Origin: Craterostigma plantagineum
Taxonomy: Eukaryota > Streptophyta > Magnoliopsida > Lamiales > Linderniaceae
DNA: 64,000 nucleotides
NCBI GenBank assembly: GCA_027422505.1
Contig: JAPQWV010000018.1
Coordinates: 18,246,001-18,310,000 of the forward strand
Direction of reading: 5' to 3'
A program made the position numbers and the translations under genes. Within the stretch, counting starts at the first letter, position 1. Every line of letters begins with the position of its first letter. The notes beneath the pieces are model-generated. The model did not search any database. It was not told the origin of the DNA and was given only the letters and a program-made list of their open reading frames with translations. This document shows positions 11,001-23,745 of this stretch, one piece after another.

Positions 11001-11315
11001 TTCAAAATTTCGAAACTTTAAAGCAGTAAATATATAGTTTAGTAGAATAAAATGAGTTGTGAGTGTCTTACCGTGCTCTCCTTGAGAGAAATCGCCTTAG
11101 ATGGAGAGAGGTGCCGGCGGCGACTTCATATGAGTTGCTCGTGAGGGGGCAGGGTTAACAAAAGCTACAGGCGACGGTTGTTAGGAAAAACACGTAACAG
11201 TCGCCCAAACTTGGGTCGCCTATGTGATTAACCTTGGGCGACTCATGTCCCGTAACATGCGTCGCGCATAACGAAATAAAAAAAATTATAGTGCATGCAC
11301 GCTAGTTATGGGCGA

Positions 11316-13120
11316 CTCATGTTTTGTAAACATGAGTCGCCTATGTTTTCACTCTTGGGCGACTCATTTCCGGTAACATGAGTTGCCCATACCGAAATAT
11401 AAAAAATTTAAAATTCGTTTATGGGCGACTCATGTAAAGTTATCATGTGTCGCCTATACCGAAAAATATAAAACGTGGAAAAGCTTGGGCGAAGCATGTT
11501 TCGTAAACATAAGTCGCCTATGTGATATAAACATTGGGCGACTCATGTTTCGTAAAATTAGTCGCCCATAAACAAATAAAAAAATATTTAAATTTGTGCA
11601 TGATAAGAAAAGAAATGTTTTTTAAACAAGTAAAATAATTGGGCGACGCGTTTTTTGTTACTAAATGTCGCCGAAGAGTTACTAAAGCCATAGGCGACGG
11701 TTTCTCCACAACGAGCGGCGCCTATGAACAGCGACACTTAAAAAAATTACCATAATGCCACCGCGTCTATTGTCGTCGACTGTTGCTTATTTTCATCATA
11801 GGCGACTGTTGCTTCCCTAGAAACAGTCGCCTATGTTTTAATTTGTTTTCATTTACTTCATAGGCGACTGTTGGTCATGGGCGACTGTTCTTTGGAAGAA
11901 ACAGTCGCCTATGATAGAAATTTTTTTATTTAAATTCTGTCATAGGCGACTGTTGCTTAGAAAGAAACAGTCGCCTATGAAGGTAATTTTTTTAATTTCT
12001 TTTTTTTTTTTATACTCCTAACCATCCAATCCAAAACAAATAAAGTCAAACATGACCATCACGGTAGCTTATAAATAGTCGAACCAACTTACAGCGATTG
12101 AACTAATACACCGACACTTTTAAGTACTCTCTTTAATTTCCATCACGGTAGACGAAGCAAAGTTTTTGCCTTCATTGCATGACCATTCAAGAAACCAAAA
12201 CTTTCGTCACTTCTTTCGTATTAATCAATGTCCATATTAACCTCAAATTAAATATAACACAAACATGAGCTCAAATCGTAGAAGCTAAGCCTCGAAAATG
12301 CATAAAATACCTCCAACTTCGAAAATTCTCAATATAAGCCCAAAAACAAAATTTCGCCACTTTTTTCCGCATTAATCAATGTCCATATCAACCTCAAATC
12401 GAATATAACACAAACATGAGCCTCAAATCGTAGAAACTAAGCCACAAAATCGCAAAATACCTCCAACTTCGAAAAATTCGAACTCAATATAAGCCCAAAA
12501 ACCGAAATTTCGCCACTTTTTTCCGCATTAATCAATGTCCATATCAACCTCAAATCGAATATAACACAAACATGAGCCTCAAATCGTAGAAACTAAGCCA
12601 CGAAATCGCAAAATACCTCCAACTTCGAAAAATTCGAACTCAATATAAGCCCAAAAACCGAAATTTTCGCCACTTTTTTCGCATTAATCAAGCTCCATAT
12701 CAACCTCAAATCGAATATAACACAAGCCTAAACCTAAACGTAACCTCAAATCGCTGAAATTAAGCCCCAAAATCGCCTAAAAAGCTAAAATAATATTTCC
12801 AAGTTTTCAAAATTTCGAAACTTTAAAGCAGTAACTATATAGTTTAGTAGAATAAAATGAGTTGTGAGTGTCTTACCGTGCTCTCCTTGAGAGAAATCGC
12901 CTTAGATGGAGAGAGGTGCCGGCGGCGACTTCATATGAGTTGCTCGTGAGGGGGCAGGGTTAACAAAAGCTACAGGCGACGGTTGTTAGGAAAAACACGT
13001 AACAGTCGCCCAAACTTGGGTCGCCTATGTGATTAACCTTGGGCGACTCATGTCCCGTAACATGCGTCGCGCATAACGAAATAAAAAAAATTATAGTGCA
13101 TGCACGCTAGTTATGGGCGA
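11316..13120. repeat. Satellite unit 3 (1805 bp), variant A
   Basis: Markers are CACTCTTGGG (about 11350), AAATAATTGGGCG (about 11634), GAGCGGCGCC (about 11712) and TATTGTCGTCGAC (about 11768). All four recur in unit 5. Confidence 0.85.
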
Positions 13121-14926
13121 CTCATGTTTTGTAAACATGAGTCGCCTATGTTTTCACTATTGGGCGACTCATTTCCGGTAACATGAGTTGCCCATACCGA
13201 AATATAAAAAATTTAAAATTCGTTTATGGGCGACTCATGTAAAGTTATCATGTGTCGCCTATACCGAAAAATATAAAACGTGGAAAAGCTTGGGCGAAGC
13301 ATGTTTCGTAAACATAAGTCGCCTATGTGATATAAACATTGGGCGACTCATGTTTCGTAAAATTAGTCGCCCATAAACAAATAAAAAAATATTTAAATTT
13401 GTGCATGATAAGAAAAGAAATGTTTTTTAAACAAGTAAAATAGTTTGGGCGACGCGTTTTTTGTTACTAAATGTCGCCGAAGAGTTACTAAAGCCATAGG
13501 CGACGGTTTCTCCACAACGAGGGGCGCCTATGAACAGCGACACTTAAAAAAAATTACCATAATGCCACCGCGTCTATTGCCGTCGACTGTTGCTTATTTT
13601 TATCATAGGCGACTGTTGCTTCCCTAGAAACAGTCGCCTATGTTTTAATTTGTTTTCATTTACTTCATAGGCGACTGTTGGTCATGGGCGACTGTTCTTT
13701 GGAAGAAACAGTCGCCTATGATAGAAATTTTTTTTATTTAAATTCTGTCATAGGCGACTGTTGCTTAGAAAGAAACAGTCGCCTATGAAGGTAATTTTTT
13801 TAATTTCTTTTTGTTTTTTTTATACTCCTAACCATCCAATCCAAAACAAATAAAGTCAAACATGACCATCACGGTAGCTTATAAATAGTCGAACCAACTT
13901 ACAGCGATTGAACTAATACCGACACTTTTAAGTACTCTCTTTAATTCCATCACGGTAGACGAAGCAAAGTTTTTGCCTTCATTGCATGACCATTCAAGAA
14001 ACCAAAACTTTCGTCACTTCTTTCGTATTAATCAATGTCCATATTAACCTCAAATTAAATATAACACAAACATGAGCTCAAATCGTAGAAGCTAAGCCTC
14101 GAAAATGCATAAAATACCTCCAACTTCGAAAATTCTCAATATAAGCCCAAAAACCAAAATTTCGCCACTTTTTTCCGCATTAATCAATGTCCATATCAAC
14201 CTCAAATCGAATATAACACAAACATGAGCCTCAAATCGTAGAAACTAAGCCACAAAATCGCAAAATACCTCCAACTTCGAAAAATTCGAACTCAATATAA
14301 GCCCAAAAACCGAAATTTCGCCACTTTTTCCGCATTAATCAATGTCCATATCAACCTCAAATCGAATATAACACAAACATGAGCCTCAAATCGTAGAAAC
14401 TAAGCCACGAAATCGCAAAATACCTCCAACTTCGAAAAATTCGAACTCAATATAAGCCCAAAAACCGAAATTTTCGCCACTTTTTCGCATTAATCAAGCT
14501 CCATATCAACCTCAAATCGAATATAACACAAGCCTAAACCTAAACGTAACCTCAAATCGCTGAAATTAAGCCCCAAAATCGCCTAAAAAGCTAAAATAAT
14601 ATTTCCAAGTTTTCAAAATTTCGAAACTTTAAAGCAGTAAATATATAGTTTAGTAGAATAAAATGAGTTGTGAGTGTCTTACCGTGCTCTCCTTGAGAGA
14701 AATCGCCTTAGATGGAGAGAGGTGCCGGCGGCGACTTCATATGAGTTGCTCGTGAGGGGGCAGGGTTAACAAAAGCTACAGGCGACGGTTGTTAGGAAAA
14801 ACACGTAACAGTCGCCCAAACTTGGGTCGCCTATGTGATTAACCTTGGGCGACTCATGTCCCGTAACATGCGTCGCGCATAACGAAATAAAAAAAATTAT
14901 AGTGCATGCACGCTAGTTATGGGCGA
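13121..14926. repeat. Satellite unit 4 (1806 bp), variant B
   Basis: It carries the unit 2 markers CACTATTGGG, GAGGGGCGCC, TTTTTATCAT and the five-T tract. Its offset from unit 2 is 3612 bp. Confidence 0.85.
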
Positions 14927-16733
14927 CTCATGTTTTGTAAACATGAGTCGCCTATGTTTTCACTCTTGGGCGACTCATTTCCGGTAACATGAGTTGCCCA
15001 TACCGAAATATAAAAAATTTAAAATTCGTTTATGGGCGACTCATGTAAAGTTATCATGTGTCGCCTATACCGAAAAATATAAAACGTGGAAAAGCTTGGG
15101 CGAAGCATGTTTCGTAAACATAAGTCGCCTATGTGATATAAACATTGGGCGACTCATGTTTCGTAAAATTAGTCGCCCATAAACAAATAAAAAAATATTT
15201 AAATTTGTGCATGATAAGAAAAGAAATGTTTTTTAAACAAGTAAAATAATTGGGCGACGCGTTTTTTGTTACTAAATGTCGCCGAAGAGTTACTAAAGCC
15301 ATAGGCGACGGTTTCTCCACAACGAGCGGCGCCTATGAACAGCGACACTTAAAAAATTACCATAATGCCACCGCGTCTATTGTCGTCGACTGTTGCTTAT
15401 TTTCATCATAGGCGACTGTTGCTTCCCTAGAAACAGTCGCCTATGTTTTAATTTGTTTTCATTTACTTCATAGGCGACTGTTGGTCATGGGCGACTGTTC
15501 TTTGGAAGAAACAGTCGCCTATGATAGAAATTTTTTTTATTTAAATTCTGTCATAGGCGACTGTTGCTTAGAAAGAAACAGTCGCCTATGAAGGTAATTT
15601 TTTTAATTTCTTTTGTTTTTTTTATACTCCTAACCATCCAATCCAAAACAAATAAAGTCAAACATGACCATCACGGTAGCTTATAAATAGTCGAACCAAC
15701 TTACAGCGATTGAACTAATACACCGACACTTTTAAGTACTCTCTTTAATTTCCATCACGGTAGACGAAGCAAAGTTTTTGCCTTCATTGCATGACCATTC
15801 AAGAAACCAAAACTTTCGTCACTTCTTTCGTATTAATCAATGTCCATATTAACCTCAAATTAAATATAACACAAACATGAGCTCAAATCGTAGAAGCTAA
15901 GCCTCGAAAATGCATAAAATACCTCCAACTTCGAAAATTCTCAATATAAGCCAAAAAACCAAAATTTCGCCACTTTTTTCCGCATTAATCAATGTCCATA
16001 TCAACCTCAAATCGAATATAACACAAACATGAGCCTCAAATCGTAGAAACTAAGCCACAAAATCGCAAAATACCTCCAACTTCGAAAAATTCGAACTCAA
16101 TATAAGCCCAAAAACCGAAATTTCGCCACTTTTTTCCGCATTAATCAATGTCCATATCAACCTCAAATCGAATATAACACAAACATGAGCCTCAAATCGT
16201 AGAAACTAAGCCACGAAATCGCAAAATACCTCCAACTTCGAAAAATTCGAACTCAATATAAGCCCAAAAACCGAAATTTTCGCCACTTTTTTCGCATTAA
16301 TCAAGCTCCATATCAACCTCAAATCGAATATAACACAAGCCTAAACCTAAACGTAACCTCAAATCGCTGAAATTAAGCCCCAAAATCGCCTAAAAAGCTA
16401 AAATAATATTTCCAAGTTTTCAAAATTTCGAAACTTTAAAGCAGTAAATATATAGTTTAGTAGAATAAAATGAGTTGTGAGTGTCTTACCGTGCTCTCCT
16501 TGAGAGAAATCGCCTTAGATGGAGAGAGGTGCCGGCGGCGACTTCATATGAGTTGCTCGTGAGGGGGCAGGGTTAACAAAAGCTACAGGCGACGGTTGTT
16601 AGGAAAAACACGTAACAGTCGCCCAAACTTGGGTCGCCTATGTGATTAACCTTGGGCGACTCATGTCCCGTAACATGCGTCGCGCATAACGAAATAAAAA
16701 AAATTATAGTGCATGCACGCTAGTTATGGGCGA
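14927..16733. repeat. Satellite unit 5 (1807 bp), variant A
   Basis: It carries the unit 3 markers CACTCTTGGG, AATAATTGGG, GAGCGGCGCC and TGTCGTCGAC. Its offset from unit 3 is 3611 bp. Confidence 0.85.
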
Positions 16734-18832
16734 CTCATGTTTTGTAAACATGAGTCGCCTATGTTTTCACTCTTGGGCGACTCATTTCCGGTAACATGAG
16801 TTGCCCATACCGAAATATAAAAAATTTAAAATTCGTTTATGGGCGACTCATGTAAAGTTATCATGTGTCGCCTATACCGAAAAATATAAAACGTGGAAAA
16901 GCTTGGGCGAAGCATGTTTCGTAAACATAAGTCGCCTATGTGATATAAACATTGGGCAACTCATGTTTCGTAAAATTAGTCGCCCATAAACAAATAAAAA
17001 AATATTTAAATTTGTGCATGATAAGAAAAGAATTGTTTTTTAAACAAGTAAAACAGTTGGGCGACGCGTTTTTTGTTACTAAATGTCGCCGAAGAGTTAC
17101 TAAAGCCATAGGCGACGGTTTCTCCACAACGAGGGGCGCCTATGAACAGCGACACTTAAAAAAAATTACCATAATGCCACCGCGTCTATTGCCGTCGACT
17201 GTTGCTTATTTTTATCATAGGCGACTGTTGCTTCCCTAGAAACAGTCTCCTATGTTTTAATTTGTTTTCATTTACTTCATAGGCGACTGTTGGTCATGGG
17301 CGACTGTTCTTTGGAAGAAACAGTCGCCTATGATAGAAATTTTTTTTATTTAAATTCTGTCATAGGCGACTGTTGCTTAGAAAGAAACAGTCGCCTATGA
17401 AGGTAATTTTTTAATTTCTTTTTGTTTTTTTTATACTCCTAACCATCCAATCCAAAACAAATAAAGTCAAACATGACCATCACGGTAGCTTATAAATAGT
17501 CGAACCAACTTACAGCGATTGAACTAATACACCGACACTTTTAAGTACTCTCTTTAATTTCCATCACGGTAGACGAAGCAAAGTTTTTGCCTTCATTGCA
17601 TGATCATTCAAGAAACCAAAACTTTCGTCATTTCTTTCGTATTAATCAATGTCCATATTAACCTCAAATTAAATATAACACAAACATGAGCTCAAATCGT
17701 AGAAGCTAAGCCTCGAAAATGCATAAAATACCTCCAACTTCGAAAATTCTCAATATAAGCCCAAAAACCAAAATTTCGCCACTTTTTTCCGCATTAATCA
17801 ATGTCCATATCAACCTCAAATCGAATATAACACAAACATGAGCCTCAAATCGTAGAAACTAAGCCACAAAATCGCAAAATACCTCCAACTTCGAAAAATT
17901 CGAACTCAATATAAGCCCAAAAACCGAAATTTCGCCACTTTTTTCCGCATTAATCAATGTCCATATCAACCTCAAATCGAATATAACACAAACATGAGCC
18001 TCAAATCGTAGAAACTAAGCCACGAAATCGCAAAATACCTCCAACTTCGAAAAATTCGAACTCAATATAAGCCCAAAAACCGAAATTTTCGCCACTTTTT
18101 TCGCATTAATCAAGCTCCATATCAACCTCAAATCGAATATAACACAAGCCTAAACCTAAACGTAACCTCAAATCGCTGAAATTAAGCCCCAAAATCGCCT
18201 AAAAAGCTAAAATAATATTTCCAAGTTTTCAAAATTTCGAAACTTTAAAGCAGTAAATATATAGTTTAGTAGAATAAAATGAGTTGTGAGTGTCTTACCG
18301 TGCTCTCCTTGAGAGAAATCGCCTTAGATGGAGAGAGGTGCCGGCGGCGACTTCATATGAGTTGCTCGTGAGGGGGCAGGGTTAACAAAAGCTACAGGCG
18401 ACGGTTGTTAGGAAAAACACGTAACAGTCGCCCAAACTTGGGTCGCCTATGTGATTAACCTTGGGCGACTCATGTCCCGTAACATGCGTCGCGCATAACG
18501 AAATAAAAAAAATTATAGTGCATGGGCGACTCATGTTTCGTATACATGAGTCGCCTATAATGATAACCTTGGGCGACTCATTTCCGGTAACATGAGTCGC
18601 CCATACCCAAATAAAAAAAAGTAGTTGTCGTTCGTGAGCGACTCATGTTTTGTCAACGTGAGTCGCCTATGTGATAAAAACCTTCGGCGACTCATGTTAC
18701 CAAACATGAGTCGCCCATACCCAAATATAAAAAAAATTAGTTTTCGTTCATGGGCGACTCATGTGTAGTTAACATGAGTCGCCCATACCAAAATAAAAAA
18801 ATGAAATGTGCATGCACGCTAGTTATGGGCGA
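16734..18832. repeat. Satellite unit 6 (2099 bp), first long unit
   Basis: It shares GAGGGGCGCC and TTTTTATCAT with units 2 and 4. It carries the extra 290-bp hairpin block at 18518-18807. Confidence 0.85.
18518..18807. repeat. 290-bp extra hairpin block of the long units
   Basis: The block is bounded by GTGCATG at 18518 and again at 18808. It holds several more GGCGACTCATG inverted pairs. Short units have a single GTGCATG at this point, consistent with deletion between the two 7-bp repeats. The block is also present in units 7 and 8 (about 20619-20908 and from about 22768). Confidence 0.8.
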
Positions 18833-20933
18833 CTCATGTTTTGTAAACATGAGTCGCCTATGTTTTCACTCTTGGGCGACTCATTTCCGGTAACATGAGT
18901 TGCCCATACCGAAATATAAAAAATTTAAAATTCGTTTATGGGCGACTCATGTAAAGTTATCATGTGTCGCCTATACCGAAAAATATAAAACGTGGAAAAG
19001 CTTGGGCGAAGCATGTTTCGTAAACATCAGTCGCCTATGTGATATAAACATTGGGCTACTCATGTTTCGTAAAATGAGTCGCCCATAAACAAATAAAAAA
19101 ATATTTAAATTTGTGCATGATAAGAAAAGAAATGTTTTTTAAACAAGTAAAATAGTTGGGCGACGCGTTTTTTGTTACTAAATGTCGCCGAAGAGTTACT
19201 AAAGCCATATGCGACGGTTTCTCCACAACGAGCGGCGCCTATGAACAGCGACACTTAAAAAAAATTACCATAATGCCACCGCGTCTATTGCCGTCGACTG
19301 TTGCTTATTTTTATCATAGGCGACTGTTGCTTCCCTAGAAACAGTCTCCTATGTTTTAATTTGTTTTCATTTACTTCATAGGCGACTGTTGGTCATGGGC
19401 GACTGTTCTTTGGAAGAAACAGTCGCCTATGATAGAAATTTTTTTATTTAAATTCTGTCATAGGCGACTGTTGCTTAGAAAGAAACAGTCGCCTATGAAG
19501 GTAATTTTTTTAATTTCTTTTTGTTTTTTTTATACTCCTAACCATCCAATCCAAAACAAATAAAGTCAAACATGACCATCACGGTAGCTTATAAATAGTC
19601 GAACCAACTTACAGCGATTGAACTAATACACCGACACTTTTAAGTACTCTCTTTAATTTCCATCACGGTAGACGAAGCAAAGTTTTTGCCTTCATTGCAT
19701 GATCATTCAAGAAACCAAAACTTTCGTCACTTCTTTCGTATTAATCAATGTCCATATTAACCTCAAATTAAATATAACACAAACATGAGCTCAAATCGTA
19801 GAAGCTAAGCCTCGAAAATGCATAAAATACCTCCAACTTCGAAAATTCTCAATATAAGCCCAAAAACCAAAATTTCGCCACTTTTTTCCGCATTAATCAA
19901 TGTCCATATCAACCTCAAATCGAATATAACACAAACATGAGCCTCAAATCGTAGAAACTAAGCCACAAAATCGCAAAATACCTCCAACTTCGAAAAATTC
20001 GAACTCAATATAAGCCCAAAAACCGAAATTTCGCCACTTTTTTCCGCATTAATCAATGTCCATATCAACCTCAAATCGAATATAACACAAACATGAGCCT
20101 CAAATCGTAGAAACTAAGCCACGAAATCGCAAAATACCTCCAACTTCGAAAAATTCGAACTCAATATAAGCCCAAAAACCGAAATTTTCGCCACTTTTTT
20201 CGCATTAATCAAGCTCCATATCAACCTCAAATCGAATATAACACAAGCCTAAACCTAAACGTAACCTCAAATCGCTGAAATTAAGCCCCAAAATCGCCTA
20301 AAAAGCTAAAATAATATTTCCAAGTTTTCAAAATTTCGAAACTTTAAAGCAGTAAATATATAGTTTAGTAGAATAAAATGAGTTGTGAGTGTCTTACCGT
20401 GCTCTCCTTGAGAGAAATCGCCTTAGATGGAGAGAGGTGCCGGCGGCGACTTCATATGAGTTGCTCGTGAGGGGGCAGGGTTAACAAAAGCTACAGGCGA
20501 CGGTTGTTAGGAAAAACACGTAACAGTCGCCCAAACTTGGGTCGCCTATGTGATTAACCTTGGGCGACTCATGTCCCGTAACATGCGTCGCGCATAACGA
20601 AATAAAAAAAATTATAGTGCATGGGCGACTCATGTTTCGTATACATGAGTCGCCTATAATGATAACCTTGGGCGACTCATTTCCGGTAACATGAGTCGCC
20701 CATACCCAAATAAAAAAAAGTAGTTGTCGTTCGTGAGCGACTCATGTTTTGTCAACGTGAGTCGCCTATGTGATAAAAACCTTCGGCGACTCATGTTACC
20801 AAACATGAGTCGCCCATACCCAAATATAAAAAAAATTAGTTTTCGTTCATGGGCGACTCATGTGTAGTTAACATGAGTCGCCCATACCAAAATAAAAAAA
20901 AATGAAATGTGCATGCACGCTAGTTATGGGCGA
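18833..20933. repeat. Satellite unit 7 (2101 bp), long form
   Basis: Very close to unit 6 but with the private variant TATGCGACGG (about 19208), shared with unit 8. Confidence 0.85.
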
Positions 20934-22988
20934 CTCATGTTTTGTAAACATGAGTCGCCTATGTTTTCACTCTTGGGCGACTCATTTCCGGTAACATGAG
21001 TTGCCCATACCGAAATATAAAAAATTTAAAATTCGTTTATGGGCGACTCATGTAAAGTTATCATGTGTCGCCTATACCGAAAAATATAAAACGTGGAAAA
21101 GCTTGGGCGAAGCATGTTTCGTAAACATAAGTCGCCTATGTGATATAAACATTGGGCTACTCATGTTTCGTAAAATGAGTCGCCCATAAACAAATAAAAA
21201 AATATTTAAATTTGTGCATGATAAGAAAAGAAATGTTTTTTAAACAAGTAAAGTAGTTGGGCGACGCGTTTTTTGTTACTAAATGTCGCCGAAGAGTTAC
21301 TAAAGCCATATGCGACGGTTTCTCCACAACGAGCGGCGCCTATGAACAGCGACACTTAAAAAAATTACCATAATGCCACCGCGTCTATTGCCGTCGACTG
21401 TTGCTTATTTTTATCATAGGCGACTGTTGCTTCCCTAGAAACAGTCGCCTATGTTTTAATTTGTTTTCATTTACATCATAGGCGACTGTTTCTAGGTTAG
21501 AAACAGTCGCCAATGATAGCAACGTTGGTCATGGGCGACCGTTCTTTGGAAGAAACAGTCGCCTTTGCGCGTAAAATTTCTTATTTTATCATAGGCGACT
21601 GTTGCTTCCCTAGAAACAGTCGCCTATGATAGAAAGAAACAGTCGCCTATGAAGGTTATTTTTTTAATTTCTTTTTGCTTTTTTTTATATTCCCAACCAT
21701 CAAATCCAAAACAACTAAGTCAAACATGACCATCACGGTCTTATAAATAGTCCAACCAACTTACAGCGATTGAACTAATACACCGACACTTTTAAGTACT
21801 CTCTTTAATTTCCATCACGGTGGACGAAGCAAAGTTTTTGCCTTCATTGCATGACCATTCAAGAAACCAAAAATTTCGTCACTTCTTTCGTATTAATCAA
21901 TGTCCATATCAACCTCAAATCAAATATAACACAAACATGAGCTCAAATCGTAGAAACTAAACCTCGAAAATGCATAAAATACCTCCAACTTCGAAAATTC
22001 TCAATATAAGCCCAAAAACCAAAATTTCGCCACTTTTTTCCGCATTAATCAATGTCCATATCAACCTCAAATCGAATATAACACAAACATGAGCCTCAAA
22101 TCTTAGAAACTAAGCCACGAAATCGCAAAATACCTCCAACTTCGAAAAATTCGAACTCAATATAAGCCCAAAAACCGAAATTTCGCCACTTTTTTCCGCA
22201 TTAATCAGTCCATATCAACCTCAAATCGAATATAACATAAACATGAGCCTCAAATCGTAGAAACTAAGCCACGAAATCGCAAAATACCTCCAACTTCGAA
22301 AAAATCGAACTCAATATAAGCCCAAAAACCGAAATTTTCGCCACTTTTTTCGCATTAATCGAGCTCCATATCAACCTCAAATTGAATATAACACAAGCCT
22401 AAACCTAAACGTAACCTCAAATCGCTGAAATTAAGCCCCAAAATCGCCTAAAAAACTAAAATAATATTTCCAAGTTTTCAAACTTTCGAAACTTTAAAGC
22501 AGTAAATATATAGTTTAGTAGAATAAAATGAGTTGTGAGGGTCTTACCGTGTTCTCCTTGAGAGAAATCGCATTAGATGGAGAGAGGTGCCGGCGGCGAC
22601 TTCATATGAGTTGCTCGTGAGGGGGCAGGGTTAACAAAAGCTATAGGCGACGGTTGTTAGGAAAAACACGTAACGGTCGCCCAAACTTTGGTCGCCTATG
22701 TGATTAACCTTGGGCGACTCATGTCCCGTAACATGCGTCGCGCATAACGAAATAAAAAAATTATAGTGCATGGGCGATTCATGTTTCGTATACATGAGTC
22801 GCCTATAATGATAACCTTGGGCGACTCATTTTCGGTAACATGAATCGCCCATACCCAAATAAAAAAAATTAGTTGTCGTTCGTGAGCGACTCATGTTTTG
22901 TCAACGTGAGTCGCCTATGTGATAAAAACCTTCGGCGACTCATGTTACCAAACATGAGTCGCCCATACCCAAATAAAAAAAAAATTAG
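20934..22988. repeat. Satellite unit 8 (about 2055 bp), diverged long form
   Basis: From about 21470 it differs clearly from the others. It has an additional type II hairpin at about 21478-21512, different spacer sequence around 21560-21620 and many point changes in the subrepeats. It joins the last partial copy at about 22985 with loss of the GTGCATGCACG segment. Confidence 0.8.
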
Positions 22989-23459
22989 TTTTGTAAACAT
23001 GAGTCGCCCATACCGAAATATAAAAAATTTAAAATTCGTTTATGGGCGACTCATGTAAAATTATCATGTGTCGCCTATACCGAAAAATATAAAACGTGGA
23101 AAAGCTTGGGCGAAGCATGTTTCGTAAACATAAGTCGCCTATGTGATATAAACATTGGGCGATTCATGTTTCGTAAAATGAGTCGCCCATAAACAAATAA
23201 AAAAAATATTTAAATTTGTGCATGATAAGAAAAGAAATGTTTTTTAAACAAGTAAAATAGTTGGGCGACGCGTTTTTTGTTACTAAATGTCGCCGAAGAG
23301 TTACTAAAGCCATAGGCGACGGTTTCTCCAAAACGAGCGGCGCCTATGAACAGCGATACTTAAAAAAAATTATCATAATGCCACCGCGTCTGTTATGGGC
23401 GACGGATTTTGCACAACCGTCGCCCATAGTGCCGTCGCCTATTGCTTATTCTCTACTAG
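22989..23459. repeat. Last partial satellite copy with CACTA-like end
   Basis: It follows the unit pattern to about 23390 and then departs from it. A hairpin ATGGGCGACGG/CCGTCGCCCAT lies at 23395-23427, and the copy ends GCTTATTCTCTACTAG. Read from the other strand this is CTAGTAGAGAATAAGC, similar to the CACTAGTAGA-type terminus of CACTA elements with the first bases changed. Unique sequence follows. Confidence 0.6.
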
Positions 23460-23533
23460 AATAGCATCTAGGTCACCAATATATGATGAAAATTATTGGT
23501 TAATTATTATTGATAGTCCCCGATATATTATTT

Positions 23534-23637
23534 GATTTATATTTCATTTTATTACAAGGTCAGGAAACATGTTATAATCTATCAAGTAACATAAATCGAA
23601 CTACGTATGATTTATATTTCATTTTATTACAAGGTCA
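23534..23637. repeat. 29-bp direct repeat upstream of the first Bet v 1-like pseudogene
   Basis: A 29-bp sequence starting GATTTATATTTC and ending ACAAGGTCA occurs at 23534-23562 and identically at 23609-23637, 75 bp apart. It lies just upstream of the TATA box of the pseudogene. Confidence 0.85.
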
Positions 23638-23666
23638 TTTAATTGCCTAGAACTAATTTACCAAAC

Positions 23667-23674
23667 TATAAAAG
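23667..23674 (+). promoter_or_regulatory. TATA box of the Bet v 1-like pseudogene
   Basis: TATAAAAG lies 72-79 bp before the ATG at 23746, with an A-rich leader between. This spacing is normal for a plant gene, so the promoter seems to have outlived the coding sequence. Confidence 0.55.
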
Positions 23675-23745
23675 CACCATCCCGTACGTCAGCTCATCCA
23701 TCAAATTAACCTTATACATCGCCAATACATAAAAAATAAATAACT

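Larger units (their letters stand above)
9509..11315. repeat. Satellite unit 2 (1807 bp), variant B
   Basis: Markers are CACTATTGGG (about 9543), GAGGGGCGCC (about 9905), TTTTTATCAT (about 9984) and five Ts in CACTTTTTCCG (about 10713). All four recur in unit 4. The subrepeats begin at about 10389, 10540, 10696 and 10848. Confidence 0.85.
7705..23459. repeat. Tandem satellite array of about 1.8/2.1-kb units made of CACTA-like hairpin modules
   Basis: Corresponding points recur at 7705, 9509, 11316, 13121, 14927, 16734, 18833, 20934 and about 22989. This gives unit lengths of 1804, 1807, 1805, 1806, 1807, 2099, 2101 and about 2055 bp and a partial last copy. Each unit has, in order: a cluster of inverted repeats with GGGCGACTCATG/CATGAGTCGCC stems; a second cluster with ATAGGCGACTGTT/AACAGTCGCCTAT stems; a stretch without hairpins; about four copies of a roughly 155-bp subrepeat; then a GC-richer segment with more GGCGAC stems. 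Dense short inverted motifs like these are known from the subterminal regions of CACTA (En/Spm) transposons; the origin from such an element is inference. Short ORFs that recur in every unit look incidental. Confidence 0.88.

Noticed and set aside
7705..23459. CRISPR-like look of regularly spaced palindromic repeats
   Set aside because: The spacers repeat in every unit, and the context is plant nuclear DNA with introns and retrotransposons.
7906..23464. Repeated short ORFs of 60-95 codons in each satellite unit
   Set aside because: They lie across the hairpins, occur on both strands, have no recognisable domain and recur simply because the DNA is tandemly repeated.
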